DNA of 58,892 nucleotides from an uncultured Bacteroidales bacterium (GCA_900319645.1 ONPG01000014.1:1-58892), one strand, 5' to 3'; counted from the stretch's first letter, positions 27,911 to 37,967 are shown. Made by a program: numbers and translations. The notes: a model not told the origin generated them from the letters alone.

Positions 27911-28978
27911 ATGAAAAAGTGTTTTTTGACGGTAATGATGAGCTTAGCGGCCATCATTCTGCAGGCGCAGATGCCGAATCCCAAGTATCTCGCCTATATC
28001 GAAGAGTGGAAAGATGTGGCGATCCAGAACCAGATCTATTTCGGTATACCTGCTCCGATTATCATGGCACAAGCGTTGCTTGAATCAGGAGCCGGTCAGA
28101 GCGAGTTGGCGGTAAAGGCGAACAACCATTTCGGAATCAAGTGTACGAGCGAATGGCTTGGAGGGTCGTATTACCACGACGATGACCGTAAGAACGAGTG
28201 CTTCCGTCAGTACGGCGATGCCGCCGAGTCGTTCAAAGACCATTCGCTCTTCTTGCAGCGTCCCCGTTACTCCACCTGCTTTGAGATAGCCGTGGAGGAC
28301 TACGAGGGCTGGGCTTACCGCTTACGCGAATGTGGTTATGCAACCGACAAGAACTACGCTCCCAAACTTATCAAACTCATCGAGGATTACCATTTGGATA
28401 CACTCGGCCGCCATGCGCCAGCCGGCAAGTATGATCCGAACAAGCAGTATGTGATCACCCACAAATCCAAACAACCCGAGCGTCCCAAGACCGTCGTTTC
28501 CGAGAAGACAGAGAAGAAAGCGGCTGTGGTACGCCAGAGTGACCCTATCCGCACGGTTCAGCATGATCCCGAACCGCCTTACGTACCGGCTCTCTCGGCG
28601 CGCGAAGAGAAGGAGCATTTCTTTATCATGCACCCCAAGAAAAAATGCAACGGCGTGGCGTATGTGGATGCCCGCGAAGGAGATACCTATTCCAATGTGG
28701 CTTTCCGTCTGAATGTACGCGAGCGCGATTTGCGTGAGGACAACGATGCGCTCGGACGCGAATTGAAACCCGGCGACCGCATCTATCTGGCACCCAAGAA
28801 AACTTCTGCTCCTCCGGAGAAAGCCATTATGTGGGTTCATCCGGGTGAGACGCTTTGGGATATTTGCCAGCGCGAAGGATTGCAGATGCAAGCCATACAG
28901 AAACTCAACGAACTGGATCCTGCCGTACGTGTTTTTAGGACAAGGCAGCAGATCTATCTCCGCAAAGTGAAAGAATAA
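27911..28978 (+). CDS. Secreted glucosaminidase (GH73-like) with LysM-type C-terminus
   Basis: 355 residues with a signal peptide (to about LQAQ). Residues 25-165 form a mannosyl-glycoprotein endo-beta-N-acetylglucosaminidase domain: IPAPIIMAQALLESGAGQSE (catalytic Glu in LLES), NHFGIKCTSEW and YGDAAESFKDHSLFL. A basic, proline-rich linker follows. The C-terminus has two LysM-like units (GDTYSNVAFRLNVRERDLRE and HPGETLWDICQREGLQMQAI). It would cut glycan strands of peptidoglycan in the periplasm. The ATG of the DUF721 gene lies 1 bp after its stop. Confidence 0.9.
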   Translation: MKKCFLTVMMSLAAIILQAQMPNPKYLAYIEEWKDVAIQNQIYFGIPAPIIMAQALLESGAGQSELAVKANNHFGIKCTSEWLGGSYYHDDDRKNECFRQYGDAAESFKDHSLFLQRPRYSTCFEIAVEDYEGWAYRLRECGYATDKNYAPKLIKLIEDYHLDTLGRHAPAGKYDPNKQYVITHKSKQPERPKTVVSEKTEKKAAVVRQSDPIRTVQHDPEPPYVPALSAREEKEHFFIMHPKKKCNGVAYVDAREGDTYSNVAFRLNVRERDLREDNDALGRELKPGDRIYLAPKKTSAPPEKAIMWVHPGETLWDICQREGLQMQAIQKLNELDPAVRVFRTRQQIYLRKVKE

Positions 28979-28979
28979 G

Positions 28980-29270
28980 ATGGCAAGCAGCGCCCTGTCG
29001 ATAAGCGAAGCCTTGGTGGATTTCTTGCGCGAAAGCGGCTTGGAGAAACCTGTACTGGAAGTGCAGGTGGAAGAGGCGTGGCCGAAAGTAATGGGGAAAG
29101 TGGTGACCGACCTCACCCGTTCGGTGGAGGTCAAGGATGGCACATTATATGTGCGCGTCTCGAGTGCCGCCCTTAAGGCGCAACTCTTTGAGAACCGCTT
29201 TGAACTCGTTCGCCGGCTGAATGAAGCCGTCAACGCCCCTGTGCTCAAAGATTGCCGTATATTAGGTTAA
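28980..29270 (+). CDS. DUF721/DciA-like small protein
   Basis: 96 residues, basic alpha/beta protein with the family pattern VEEAWPKVMGKVVTDLT ... LYVRVSSAALKAQLFENRFELVRRLNEA. DUF721 includes the helicase-loading protein DciA, but the Bacteroidetes members are not characterised to my knowledge. It stands between the glucosaminidase and mutS2 genes, tightly packed. Confidence 0.82.
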   Translation: MASSALSISEALVDFLRESGLEKPVLEVQVEEAWPKVMGKVVTDLTRSVEVKDGTLYVRVSSAALKAQLFENRFELVRRLNEAVNAPVLKDCRILG

Positions 29271-29305
29271 TACTTTATTTTTTATTTTCCATTTTTTCAT
29301 TTCCT

Positions 29306-31660
29306 TTGAACTATCCTGTAAATATAGAAGAGAAAATTGATTTCACGGTGTTGCGTGAAGAGTTGCGGCGTCGTTGTTCTTCGTCCTTGGGGCGCGAGCA
29401 GGTAGATGAGATGCAGATGCAGACCGATTATGAGACCGTTTGTCGTCTTTTAGCCACTACCGATCAGATGCGTCAGGTCCGTTCGGACGCTTCGCTCACT
29501 TTTCCGCGAGGTGATATCCATGATATCCGTGAGGCAGTATCGCGTATCCGCATAGAGGGTCTGTTTCTCGATGAGGCGGAGCTGGATGCGCTCCGCCATT
29601 CGCTTGCCTATGCCGCCGAGTTGGAGAATTTCTTCCACTCGCTTGACGCAGAGCGATATCCACTTTTGCGCGAATTGGCAGACCGGACGGATGATACCGA
29701 GCGAGATGTTCACTCGCAATTATCCACGCTCAACACAATCGTTCGTGCGATAGACAATATACTCGACCGTTATGGTCGTCTGGCAGACAGCGCTTCGCCG
29801 GAATTAGGTCGTATCCGTCGCGAGATTAGCAACCTGCAGGGAAGCGTCGGACGTACCCTCGCGGCTATTCTCCGTCAGGCTAAGACAGACGGTCTGGTGG
29901 ACGGCGATGCCACTCCCACGCTCCGCGAGGGCAGGCTCGTTATACCTGTTCCTCCTGCGTACAAACGCAAGATAGGCGGTATCGTGCATGACGAATCTGC
30001 GACCGGAAAGACCGTCTATATCGAACCTCAACAGGTGGTGGATGCCAACAACCATATCCGTGAACTGGAAGGAGCCGAGCGTCGTGAGCGTATCCGAATC
30101 CTGCAAGCTGTGACCGACATGCTACGTCCTCAGACACAGCTGATTATGCTAAGTCAAGTTATGTTGGCAGAAGTAGATTTTTTGTGTGCGAAGGTTTCCC
30201 TGGCGGAAGCGCTGTGCGCCATTCGCCCTGAGATTGTGCGTCAACCGATGCTCGAATGGGTGGGAGCACGCCATCCGGTTTTGCTGCTCCATTATGCTCC
30301 GCAGGGGAAGACGGTTGTGCCGCTTGACATCCGTCTGAAGGAGGAGGAGAACCGCGTGCTGGTCATCTCCGGTCCAAACGCAGGAGGTAAGTCGGTCTGC
30401 CTCAAAACCGTCGCTCTGCTGCAATATATGACTCAATGCGGTCTGTTGGTGCCAGTAGGCGAAGCCAGCAGGGTGGGGATTTTCTCGCAACTGATGATAG
30501 ATATCGGCGACGAGCAATCAATACAGGACGAGTTGTCCACCTATTCGTCCCACCTGCGCAATATGAAGACTTTCCTTCGCCAGGCAGACCGGGAGACGCT
30601 TTTCCTCATCGATGAGATGGGAACCGGAACCGAACCGCTTATCGGCGGCGCGATTGCCGAGGCCGTTCTCCGGGAGTTGGTCAACAAAGGGTCGTTCGGT
30701 ATTGTCACGACCCACTATACCAACCTCAAGCACTTCGCAGAGCAGACATCCGGCGTGGTGAACGGCGCAATGCTCTACGACCGGGGCGCTATGCGTCCGC
30801 TGTTCCAGTTGTCAATAGGGCAAGCCGGCAGTAGTTTTGCCATCGAGATAGCCCGCCAGATAGGTCTGAGCGAACCGCTGATCAAATACGCCACACACTT
30901 GGTGGGCGAAGAACATATTGACTACGACAAACAGTTGCAGGACATTGCCCGTGACAAACGGTATTGGGAGAACAAACGCCAGCAGATCCGGCAGAAAGAG
31001 AAGACCTTAGAGGAGCGTATTGCCCAGTATGAAGAGCAGATGAGCGGCATCAAACAGAAGAAGCGCGAGATGCTCGATGAGGCACGTCAGCAGGCAGCGG
31101 ATCTGTTGCAGCAGTCGAACGCTACGATAGAGCGTACTATCCGTGAGATCAAAGAAGCCAAGGCCGACAAGGAGCGCACGAAAGCCGCGCGGAAGAAAGT
31201 GGAGGCGATGAAAGAGAAAGTGCAGCAACCAACTCCCAAGAACGCCCAAACGCCGAGTGTCTCTTCCGGTGCGAAGAATCCGAAGGTCCTGAAAGATTTC
31301 CGGGATTTGCGTGTGCTAAAGGGCACGGTGGAGACCGTTTCTTCTACGCCGAGCAATACTGCCGTTCGCTCTACGGTCCGCCAACGAACCCTCTCTTTTG
31401 AGCGTACGCTCGATATACGCGGAATGCGTGTGGATGAGGCGACGGAGAAACTCATCGCCTATATGGATGACGCGCTTATGGTGGGAGCCGGCGAAGTGAC
31501 CATTCTGCACGGAACAGGAACAGGAGCGTTGAAGCAACTGACACGCGATTACCTCAACGACCTCAACCGCCAGCGACGCAAACGCGGACAAGTGCCGCTC
31601 GATTTCGGCGACGGAGATGTCAACCACGGCGGAGCAGGGTTGACCGTAGTGCAACTATAA
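29306..31660 (+). CDS. mutS2: MutS2 family protein (endonuclease MutS2 / ribosome-splitting factor)
   Basis: 784 residues. MutS core and clamp helices, then the ABC-type ATPase with Walker A GPNAGGKSVCLKTV, signature ELSTYSSHLRNMK and Walker B LFLIDEMGTGTEP; a long coiled coil (about 520-640); and a C-terminal Smr domain (LDIRGMRVDEATEKL, ILHGTGTGALK). No in-frame ATG exists near the N-terminus; TTG at 29306 aligns with the usual start (x-YPxNxExKIxF). MutS2 suppresses recombination and in Bacillus splits collided ribosomes. Odd: the linker before Smr (PKVLKDFRDLRVLKG, near 31279-31328) looks derived from short repeated words. Confidence 0.92.
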   Translation: MNYPVNIEEKIDFTVLREELRRRCSSSLGREQVDEMQMQTDYETVCRLLATTDQMRQVRSDASLTFPRGDIHDIREAVSRIRIEGLFLDEAELDALRHSLAYAAELENFFHSLDAERYPLLRELADRTDDTERDVHSQLSTLNTIVRAIDNILDRYGRLADSASPELGRIRREISNLQGSVGRTLAAILRQAKTDGLVDGDATPTLREGRLVIPVPPAYKRKIGGIVHDESATGKTVYIEPQQVVDANNHIRELEGAERRERIRILQAVTDMLRPQTQLIMLSQVMLAEVDFLCAKVSLAEALCAIRPEIVRQPMLEWVGARHPVLLLHYAPQGKTVVPLDIRLKEEENRVLVISGPNAGGKSVCLKTVALLQYMTQCGLLVPVGEASRVGIFSQLMIDIGDEQSIQDELSTYSSHLRNMKTFLRQADRETLFLIDEMGTGTEPLIGGAIAEAVLRELVNKGSFGIVTTHYTNLKHFAEQTSGVVNGAMLYDRGAMRPLFQLSIGQAGSSFAIEIARQIGLSEPLIKYATHLVGEEHIDYDKQLQDIARDKRYWENKRQQIRQKEKTLEERIAQYEEQMSGIKQKKREMLDEARQQAADLLQQSNATIERTIREIKEAKADKERTKAARKKVEAMKEKVQQPTPKNAQTPSVSSGAKNPKVLKDFRDLRVLKGTVETVSSTPSNTAVRSTVRQRTLSFERTLDIRGMRVDEATEKLIAYMDDALMVGAGEVTILHGTGTGALKQLTRDYLNDLNRQRRKRGQVPLDFGDGDVNHGGAGLTVVQL

Positions 31661-31696
31661 AGATTCAATAACCCAGAATATAGAAAAATCATTCAT

Positions 31697-32413
31697 ATGA
31701 AGAAACCGTTTATTCTATTGTTGTTGCTGGCTGTGGGGATGACCGTATCGGCAGCCAAGCGTCCGGGTTTCGGCGAACGCCGTTACACGATTACCGGCAT
31801 GGCGGAGTATAGTTACAACACAACATGGGGACACCATGGTAATTTCGATGTACAATCGTTGATGCCGATTAACAAACATTTTGAGTTGGAGGCCAAACTG
31901 CAGTTCTCTACGGCAAACGTTTATACGGAAGTCGTGCAGTTGCGTCCTAAGTTTGAGTTACCTGTCGGCGAACTGTTTATTGAGACGGATGTGATGCTCC
32001 GTACGATCGCCCGCAACCGTATGAATGACTTTACCGCAGCTCTCGGTGTGGGTTACCGCATGGATCACGTGTCGGTCACATTGGGATTGTACGCGCGAGT
32101 GCTGGACAACTGGGACAGAAGCGTGCATAATGACGAGACCTATATGGTAGAGCCTTTCAACTTTCTCTATCGTGTCGAGGCTTTCTGCCGTCCGCAGGAC
32201 AACCCGTGGAACCTCTCGTTTATGATCAGCAATGTGGATGATTACCAGATGGAGCGTACGTGGCAACCGCTTTTCATGGTGGGCGCATGGTATGATGTCA
32301 CCAACAACTGGCGGCTCAATTTTGGCGTACAATGCAAACCGACAGGTATGTTCCATTTGGATGCCACTTTCTACGGCGCAACGGCCCGTGCCGGATTTAC
32401 GTACCGTTTCTAA
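31697..32413 (+). CDS. Predicted outer-membrane protein
   Basis: 238 residues with a signal peptide (to about VSAAKR). Amphipathic strands throughout (YTITGMAEYSYNTTW, FELEAKLQFSTANVYTEVVQL, HVSVTLGLYARVLDNW) and an aromatic final strand (ATARAGFTYRF) suggest a 10- to 12-strand barrel. I do not recognise the family. It lies between mutS2 and a lipoprotein phosphoesterase, with 36-bp and 38-bp gaps. Confidence 0.68.
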   Translation: MKKPFILLLLLAVGMTVSAAKRPGFGERRYTITGMAEYSYNTTWGHHGNFDVQSLMPINKHFELEAKLQFSTANVYTEVVQLRPKFELPVGELFIETDVMLRTIARNRMNDFTAALGVGYRMDHVSVTLGLYARVLDNWDRSVHNDETYMVEPFNFLYRVEAFCRPQDNPWNLSFMISNVDDYQMERTWQPLFMVGAWYDVTNNWRLNFGVQCKPTGMFHLDATFYGATARAGFTYRF

Positions 32414-32451
32414 AGAAAAGGAATACAGGAACTTAGTAAAACAACAGAGTT

Positions 32452-33351
32452 ATGAAGAAGATCATTTACCTTTTACCCCTTCTGCTGCTCGTGTCTTGCA
32501 GCAAGGATTTTACATTGGATATAGCCGGTATGTTCTCTCCGCAGGGACCTGTGGTAAATACCCGTTTCGAGCAATCTATAGCCTATAACGATTCCGTGGG
32601 TGAGATTCACCTGGATATGGGAAGTGATACGTATTCGATATATGTCTGCACGGATAGCCATATCACCAAAAAGACCCATAAGAACCTTGATTATTTCATG
32701 GCGCAATACAATGCCGCCGCGCAGCCTAAGTTAGCGTTGCACTTAGGAGATCTGATTGACGCGCAGGAGAATATGCCGTGTGCCGACAGCGTGCTGAGTA
32801 TAGGAGGCGTTGTAGTTAACAAGCAGCCTGCTCCTTCGCAACCGGCACTCTTTACAACCACCGGCAACCATGATATCTATTTCTATCAATGGAAAGAGTG
32901 GCGCTCGTACTTCCATACGTCCACCTATTGGTTTGACACCCGTAACGGCTCCAAGAAACTGGATCTGTTCATTTGCCTGGATTCCGCGGAGGGCGAGATA
33001 GGCACCAAACAGATGAAGTGGCTTAAGAATCTCTTGGAGGAAAAATCCAAAGAGGGTTACCGTCGCATCATCGTGTTCACTCATACGCATCTGTGGAAAC
33101 TGGACAGTTCACAGGGACACACCAGCAATATGGCACTCGAAGCCACGTATGAACTGAGTTATCTGCTCGCCCAAAATCACGTGGAGAGTGTGTGGAGCGG
33201 ACATCAGCATGCACGCCAGCTGGTGAACTACAAAGGAGTGGAGTACCGCGTGCTGAATGCCACCAAGGATCAGGAACAAGGACAATCGTATATGATAGCC
33301 GATATGGGCGAGACGATTGAGTACCGTTATATCAACTATCCTAAAAAGTAA
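32452..33351 (+). CDS. Calcineurin-like metallophosphoesterase lipoprotein
   Basis: 299 residues. Lipobox LLLLVSCS (Cys16). Metal-binding motifs in order: YVCTDSHI (replaces the more usual D-x-H), ALHLGDLID, TTGNHD, a late FTHTHLW and WSGHQHAR. These make a two-metal phosphoesterase site likely, facing the periplasm or cell surface. Substrate unknown. It converges with the LRR gene, 20 bp apart, with no clear terminator hairpin. Confidence 0.85.
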   Translation: MKKIIYLLPLLLLVSCSKDFTLDIAGMFSPQGPVVNTRFEQSIAYNDSVGEIHLDMGSDTYSIYVCTDSHITKKTHKNLDYFMAQYNAAAQPKLALHLGDLIDAQENMPCADSVLSIGGVVVNKQPAPSQPALFTTTGNHDIYFYQWKEWRSYFHTSTYWFDTRNGSKKLDLFICLDSAEGEIGTKQMKWLKNLLEEKSKEGYRRIIVFTHTHLWKLDSSQGHTSNMALEATYELSYLLAQNHVESVWSGHQHARQLVNYKGVEYRVLNATKDQEQGQSYMIADMGETIEYRYINYPKK

Positions 33352-33371
33352 GCCGTAATAGGGAAGAACGG

Positions 33372-35177
33372 TTATTTCTTAGTGCCTTTGTAGGCATTCT
33401 TTCCCACCGAAACATGGGGCGCGAACATCGGTTGCCGCAAGTTGGCACAATCGCGAAACGCACCCGCCCCGATTTGTTTGAGAGCCTCCGGATAAGTGAT
33501 TTTCCGGAGGTTTCTACATTCTGCGAACGCCTCGTCTCCGATGATTTGCAGGGCAGGGTTGAAGGTTATCTCGCGTAGTGCGACACAGTGGAAGAACGCG
33601 TTGGGTTCGATGGTTTTGAGTGCGCCGTTCGTACCGCTGAACGTCACTTCGTACAGGTTGAGACAATTGGCAAAGGCTTCTTTCTCGATGACCTCCAGTT
33701 GTTCCGGGATCGTTACCTGTTCGAGCAATTTGCAGCCAGAGAAGGCTCCTTGCTCCAGTTTATGGATATGCGGCACGAGGTTGATCCGGCGCATTTGCGT
33801 ACAGTTGGAGAACGCGTATTCGCCGATACGATAGGTGGTCTTTGGGATGTTGACTTTCTCCAGTTCTATACAATCCTTGAACGCTTCGTTTCCGACCGCA
33901 TAGAGCCCTTCGGGGAGCACGACACGATTGAGATGGGTGCAACCGATACAGAGCTGTTTGCTAACCGAACCGACCTTAGCGGGAATAATCAAATCGCGAA
34001 GCGTAATACAACCGGCGAAGGCAGTTTCTCCGAGGGATTCCAAGGTCTCGGGCAAGTGAATCTCTTCCAGCGAAGCACAGCCGGCGAAGACTCCGTTTTC
34101 TATCTTGCGCAGGTGTGCGGGAAGCGGCATTTTCTTGAGTGAGCGGCACATATAGAACGTGGCTTGCTCCAGTATCTCGATTTGCTCGCCCAGCACTTGT
34201 TCGCGCAGGTTGATGCAACCGTAGAACGCACCCATTCCCAGGTGTTGAAGTCCTTTGGGCAGCAATGCGTTTTTGAGCAAAGCACAATCGTAGAAGGCGA
34301 AATTATCCACCTCGGTTACCTCGGCAGGAATGGTGACATCCGTGAGGTTCTCACAATGGAAGAACGCCGCGGTGGGGATGCGGGTGATGGTGGAGGGGAT
34401 AATAACCGTTTTGAGTTGTTTGCGTTCGGAAAAGGCCCGTTCGGCGATTAAGCGGATAGGCGTGCTGTTCTTGAAGATATATTTGGCAGGCAGGTCGTTG
34501 TTGGTGGCCACCAGACAATCGTCGATGATCAGAGCGCCTTTCTTCCATTTGTTTTCGTTGAGATAGATCCCGCTTCCTGTGAACGCCTCTTCGCCGATAG
34601 AGGTGACGGAAGCGGGTATAATGACTTTGGTCAGATTCTTACAGTTGCGGAAAGTCTCGTGGTCGATACGCTTGAGCGTGGCAGGCAGTTCGACGCGTGT
34701 GACGGCTTTGTTTCCTGCGAAAGCCCCTGCTGCTATGATGCGAGTGTTAGCAGGGAGTATGAAACGCGGTTTGATGTTCTTGTCGGTTGCGATAAGGACG
34801 GAATCGATCCATAGACATCCTTCCTGCCAGTTGTTCTTGTCGAGCATGAAACCTGTTCCCTCAAAGGCGGAGCGATAGACGCGCTGGAGCGTAGCCGGGA
34901 GAACGACGGACGTGAGGTTTTTGCAGCCTTTGAACGCTTTGTCGCCAATAGAGGTTACGGTATAAGTGTTTTGCCCGACGCGTATCTCGGCAGGTATGAC
35001 AATCTCTCCGGATACTTTCGGGTTGGATGCCACTTCGGCTGTCAGTCTGTTTTCGTTGATCGCGTAGCGGAGCTCGTTATAAGTAGCCTCTTCGGCATGG
35101 AGCCAGGCGGAGTTAACGGACAATACGGCCAGTAACATCCATAACATGCCCGTTCGTTTGAATATATAGTTTGCCAT
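33372..35177 (-). CDS. BspA-type leucine-rich-repeat surface protein
   Basis: 601 residues. Signal peptide MANYIFKRTGMLWMLLAVLS... ending near LHAEE. From about residue 60 to the end it is built of LRR_5 units of about 23 residues with the pattern 'xLxxIxIPxxVxxIGxxAFxxCxx' (for example VTSIGDKAFKGCKNLTSVVLP, LESLGETAFAGCITLRDLIIP). BspA-like proteins mediate adhesion or bind host and polysaccharide ligands. No T9SS tail is evident at the end (VGKNAYKGTKK). The start overlaps the lyase gene by 65 bp, so expression is coupled. Confidence 0.85.
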   Translation of the reverse strand: MANYIFKRTGMLWMLLAVLSVNSAWLHAEEATYNELRYAINENRLTAEVASNPKVSGEIVIPAEIRVGQNTYTVTSIGDKAFKGCKNLTSVVLPATLQRVYRSAFEGTGFMLDKNNWQEGCLWIDSVLIATDKNIKPRFILPANTRIIAAGAFAGNKAVTRVELPATLKRIDHETFRNCKNLTKVIIPASVTSIGEEAFTGSGIYLNENKWKKGALIIDDCLVATNNDLPAKYIFKNSTPIRLIAERAFSERKQLKTVIIPSTITRIPTAAFFHCENLTDVTIPAEVTEVDNFAFYDCALLKNALLPKGLQHLGMGAFYGCINLREQVLGEQIEILEQATFYMCRSLKKMPLPAHLRKIENGVFAGCASLEEIHLPETLESLGETAFAGCITLRDLIIPAKVGSVSKQLCIGCTHLNRVVLPEGLYAVGNEAFKDCIELEKVNIPKTTYRIGEYAFSNCTQMRRINLVPHIHKLEQGAFSGCKLLEQVTIPEQLEVIEKEAFANCLNLYEVTFSGTNGALKTIEPNAFFHCVALREITFNPALQIIGDEAFAECRNLRKITYPEALKQIGAGAFRDCANLRQPMFAPHVSVGKNAYKGTKK

Positions 35178-37257
35178 TTTTTATGAATTTTATTGCTTTT
35201 TTGGTTATGTTTTGTGCGGCATCGGGTGTCGTGATCGCTTCCGGGTCGGGAATGTGTGTGTTGGGGATGCCGAGCAGATAGCATATTGCGTTCTCTATCA
35301 GATGTTTGCCATCCGTAGTGAGAAGCGCCGTGGAGTATTCGGACACGCCGATCATGAGCATTGTTTTGGGCAGGATCGTGCCGTTGCAGTTGGTTCCTGC
35401 GGGCAGTTCGGCGATGGCGGTGTATGTCGGTTGGGAAACCGGCGAGGCGATGCGTTCAGCCCCTTGGGTATTGGTCCATTCGCTGATGGCGGTTACGGCG
35501 TTGGTGTTGCATTCGGAGAAGAGTTGCAGCTGGTTGCCTGTAACGGTCAGGTTTTGGAACAGCGGGTGGGAAGCGTTGTGAATCTCGATACTCAGATCCT
35601 GGGTATTGACCGCCACGCCCCACGACCAGACGTTGGGTTTGAGCAGGAACGGTTTGAGCAGGAGCATGGGCTTGTCGTAGCCTTTGAGTGCAGCGAATCC
35701 CACCGCTGCACTATTGGGTTTTCCGCCGAGGACGATGAGTTCATAGCCGCTGTAGTCGGTCTCGGGATTGGTAGCGTCGGTCTCGACAATCCATAGGCTG
35801 TCATTCTGACGCAGGTAATGGAGGAGGGCTTTGTCCTCTGCACATTTGGGAATCGTGACAAACGCCACGGCGTGTGTTCCTTCGGGTTGCACGGTGGGAA
35901 TAGTGTCCTCGTCGGGTATCGGGTCATGGCGTTCTCCGTCGGTCTCGTAGCATCCGAGGTCGGGCGCGGAGCCGTTGTAGCCGATGTTGACATCTATACC
36001 GGCGTTGATCAGTTTGGAGCCTTGTGCCAGCCGCATGAAAGTGCCTTGTGCGAACGAGCCTGCGTCGGTACGCGGAGCGAGAATCTCGGTGGTGTCAAGC
36101 GAGAGAAAGTCCGCGGCTGAGCAGTTGAGTCCGTTGTTCCAGGTGTTGTGGTCGTTAGCCGCCACGGTCTGCGATTTAGGCTGGTCTCCCGTGCGTCCGC
36201 TGAGGCTGACGTTGTTCTGGATATAGTTGGTACCATAGGCAGTTGTGAAGCCGAAATTGACACCGTTGTCATAGGCGGAGTTGTTATAAACCCACATCGT
36301 TCCGCCGTTGTTGTTCTGGTCGAATCCGCGTGCGTTGTTTGCCACGGCGAGGGAGTGGTGGATGAGTATCTTGTGGTCGGTGTATTGTCCGCCCATTTTG
36401 AATCCGTTGCCGTTTCCCTGACACGGGTATTTCTCAAGGGTGACGGTAATGGTTTGTCCGTAACGGTCGGTCATCTGTGTGCCGACTTTGCTGTCAAACC
36501 ATGATTTGTCGGTCTCGTAACGAGGGTGGTTCTTCATGTTGTAGAAAGCAGGTCCGTTCTGGTAGCAGACGCAGTACTCGATGATGGTCTGTGAGTTGCT
36601 GACACGCTGGAAGAAATCCCATCCATCGTCCGAGTTGTTCCATGCGCGGCATCCGATATAGTGGTTGCCGGCTCCTGTGAACTGTTTGTCAGCAAAACCG
36701 TCGGCGTTACCTCCGAAATTGGCTTGCGAGCCGGACATGGTTTTGTAGTCGAAGTTGTCGTGCGAATCGACGTTGAGGATGGTGTTGTTGCCTCCTTTCT
36801 TCATCTGGCATCCGGTGTCGGCAGAGCCGTAGATGTCGAGGTTCTCGAAGAGACAATAGGATCCTTCGTTATAGAGGTTGTTCTTGCCGGAATAGGCGAT
36901 CGCCAGGTCTTTGATATGCACGTAGAGCGAGTTTGCATGAATGGTGATGCCTCGTGTGCCATACGGCACTTTGTGGAAATCGAGCACGACACGGTCGCCG
37001 GGATAGCCGGCTATGACAATCCGCTTGGAGGCGGAACCCTGTTTGTTGATGCTGAATTTGTCGGTGAAGAGATAGGTTCCTTCCTTGAGATAGAGCGTGT
37101 CGCCTGGGTTGTTGAGTTTGCTGACGCCTGCTGCAAACGTAGTGGGCGAGAAATAGGAACTGCCGTCGCCTTTTCCGTCGGGCGAGGCATAATAGGTCGC
37201 GGCACGCAAGGTGCACAGGGACAGCGTACAAAGTACCAGAGTAACTAATTTTTTCAT
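35113..37257 (-). CDS. Pectate-lyase-like (PL9) right-handed beta-helix protein with T9SS tail
   Basis: 714 residues from the ATG at 37257, which begins a signal peptide ([18 protein letters not shown]). The start YYASPDGKGDGSSY, the beta-helix, and the motifs NADGFADKQ and NNSDDGWDFF match polysaccharide lyase family 9, where the Lys and clustered Asp residues form the Ca2+-dependent site. From about 500 there is a flavodoxin/glutamine-amidotransferase-like domain (LIVLGGKPNSAAVGFAAL). The C-terminus KFIKNGKLYIQTNGHVMDVTGR resembles a T9SS type A sorting signal, so outer-membrane export is expected. Start overlaps the glycosyltransferase stop by 4 bp; the final ~21 codons overlap the LRR gene. 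Confidence 0.85.
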   Translation of the reverse strand: MKKLVTLVLCTLSLCTLRAATYYASPDGKGDGSSYFSPTTFAAGVSKLNNPGDTLYLKEGTYLFTDKFSINKQGSASKRIVIAGYPGDRVVLDFHKVPYGTRGITIHANSLYVHIKDLAIAYSGKNNLYNEGSYCLFENLDIYGSADTGCQMKKGGNNTILNVDSHDNFDYKTMSGSQANFGGNADGFADKQFTGAGNHYIGCRAWNNSDDGWDFFQRVSNSQTIIEYCVCYQNGPAFYNMKNHPRYETDKSWFDSKVGTQMTDRYGQTITVTLEKYPCQGNGNGFKMGGQYTDHKILIHHSLAVANNARGFDQNNNGGTMWVYNNSAYDNGVNFGFTTAYGTNYIQNNVSLSGRTGDQPKSQTVAANDHNTWNNGLNCSAADFLSLDTTEILAPRTDAGSFAQGTFMRLAQGSKLINAGIDVNIGYNGSAPDLGCYETDGERHDPIPDEDTIPTVQPEGTHAVAFVTIPKCAEDKALLHYLRQNDSLWIVETDATNPETDYSGYELIVLGGKPNSAAVGFAALKGYDKPMLLLKPFLLKPNVWSWGVAVNTQDLSIEIHNASHPLFQNLTVTGNQLQLFSECNTNAVTAISEWTNTQGAERIASPVSQPTYTAIAELPAGTNCNGTILPKTMLMIGVSEYSTALLTTDGKHLIENAICYLLGIPNTHIPDPEAITTPDAAQNITKKAIKFIKNGKLYIQTNGHVMDVTGRIVR

Positions 37258-37967
37258 GAGCGTAGGAAATGAAGTTTCAAACGTTTTATGGTGTACCAGA
37301 CAATCAGTTTCTGTGGGATTGTCTTGTGTTTTGCTTTTTCGTGGAGGGCATTGTAGAGCCGTTTTTCGTCCTCGGGATGTCGTTTGGCGGTCGTGCTCAA
37401 AGGGTTGAGTGTGTAGAGGTATCCTGCGTATCGGATCATCCGGCATCTGGGGTGGGTGAGCCAGAAGTCGGTAGAGAAGAGCACGTCCTCATAGATAAAA
37501 CCTTCTGCAAACCGCAGGTTCTCAATGGCTTGTCTGCGATAGAGGCGCATACAGGGCGAGGTGAACCGGTATTGGTGGCGTGGCATTTGCGGCGTTTGCG
37601 GTACACCGTTCTGCACGCGTTGGTAACCCGATTGTACGTAATCAACTCCGTGTATGGCGTCCAAGTGTGTCTGACACCAATCGGGTTCGAGTGCGTCATC
37701 GGCATCGAGGAAAGCGATATATTCTCCTTTCGCATGGCAGATGGCGAGGTTGCGCGCCGCTGATTGCCCTTGGTGAGGCTGTGAGAGCAGGATAAACCGC
37801 TTGTCGCGAGCTGCATAGGCTTTCGCTATAGGCAGGCTGTTATCCGTACTACTGTCGTCCACCAACAGGAACTCCAAAGGCTCGCCGGTTCTCTGCGCAA
37901 GCAGGGAATCGAGACAGGAAGCCAGGTATGTTTCCGTGTTATATATAGGGACAATAATACTGATCAC
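37254..37967 (-). CDS. Glycosyltransferase family 2
   Basis: 237 residues from a GTG at 37967. This start gives the standard N-terminus VISIIVPIYNTETYLASCLDS and lies about 18 nt after the predicted transcription start. Longer frames would begin upstream of the promoter. GT-A motifs: LLVDDSSTDNS, AKGEYIAFLDADDALEPDW (DxD), EDVLFSTDFWL. It adds a sugar from a nucleotide donor; acceptor unknown. First gene of the GT2-lyase-LRR operon. Confidence 0.88.
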   Translation of the reverse strand: MISIIVPIYNTETYLASCLDSLLAQRTGEPLEFLLVDDSSTDNSLPIAKAYAARDKRFILLSQPHQGQSAARNLAICHAKGEYIAFLDADDALEPDWCQTHLDAIHGVDYVQSGYQRVQNGVPQTPQMPRHQYRFTSPCMRLYRRQAIENLRFAEGFIYEDVLFSTDFWLTHPRCRMIRYAGYLYTLNPLSTTAKRHPEDEKRLYNALHEKAKHKTIPQKLIVWYTIKRLKLHFLRS

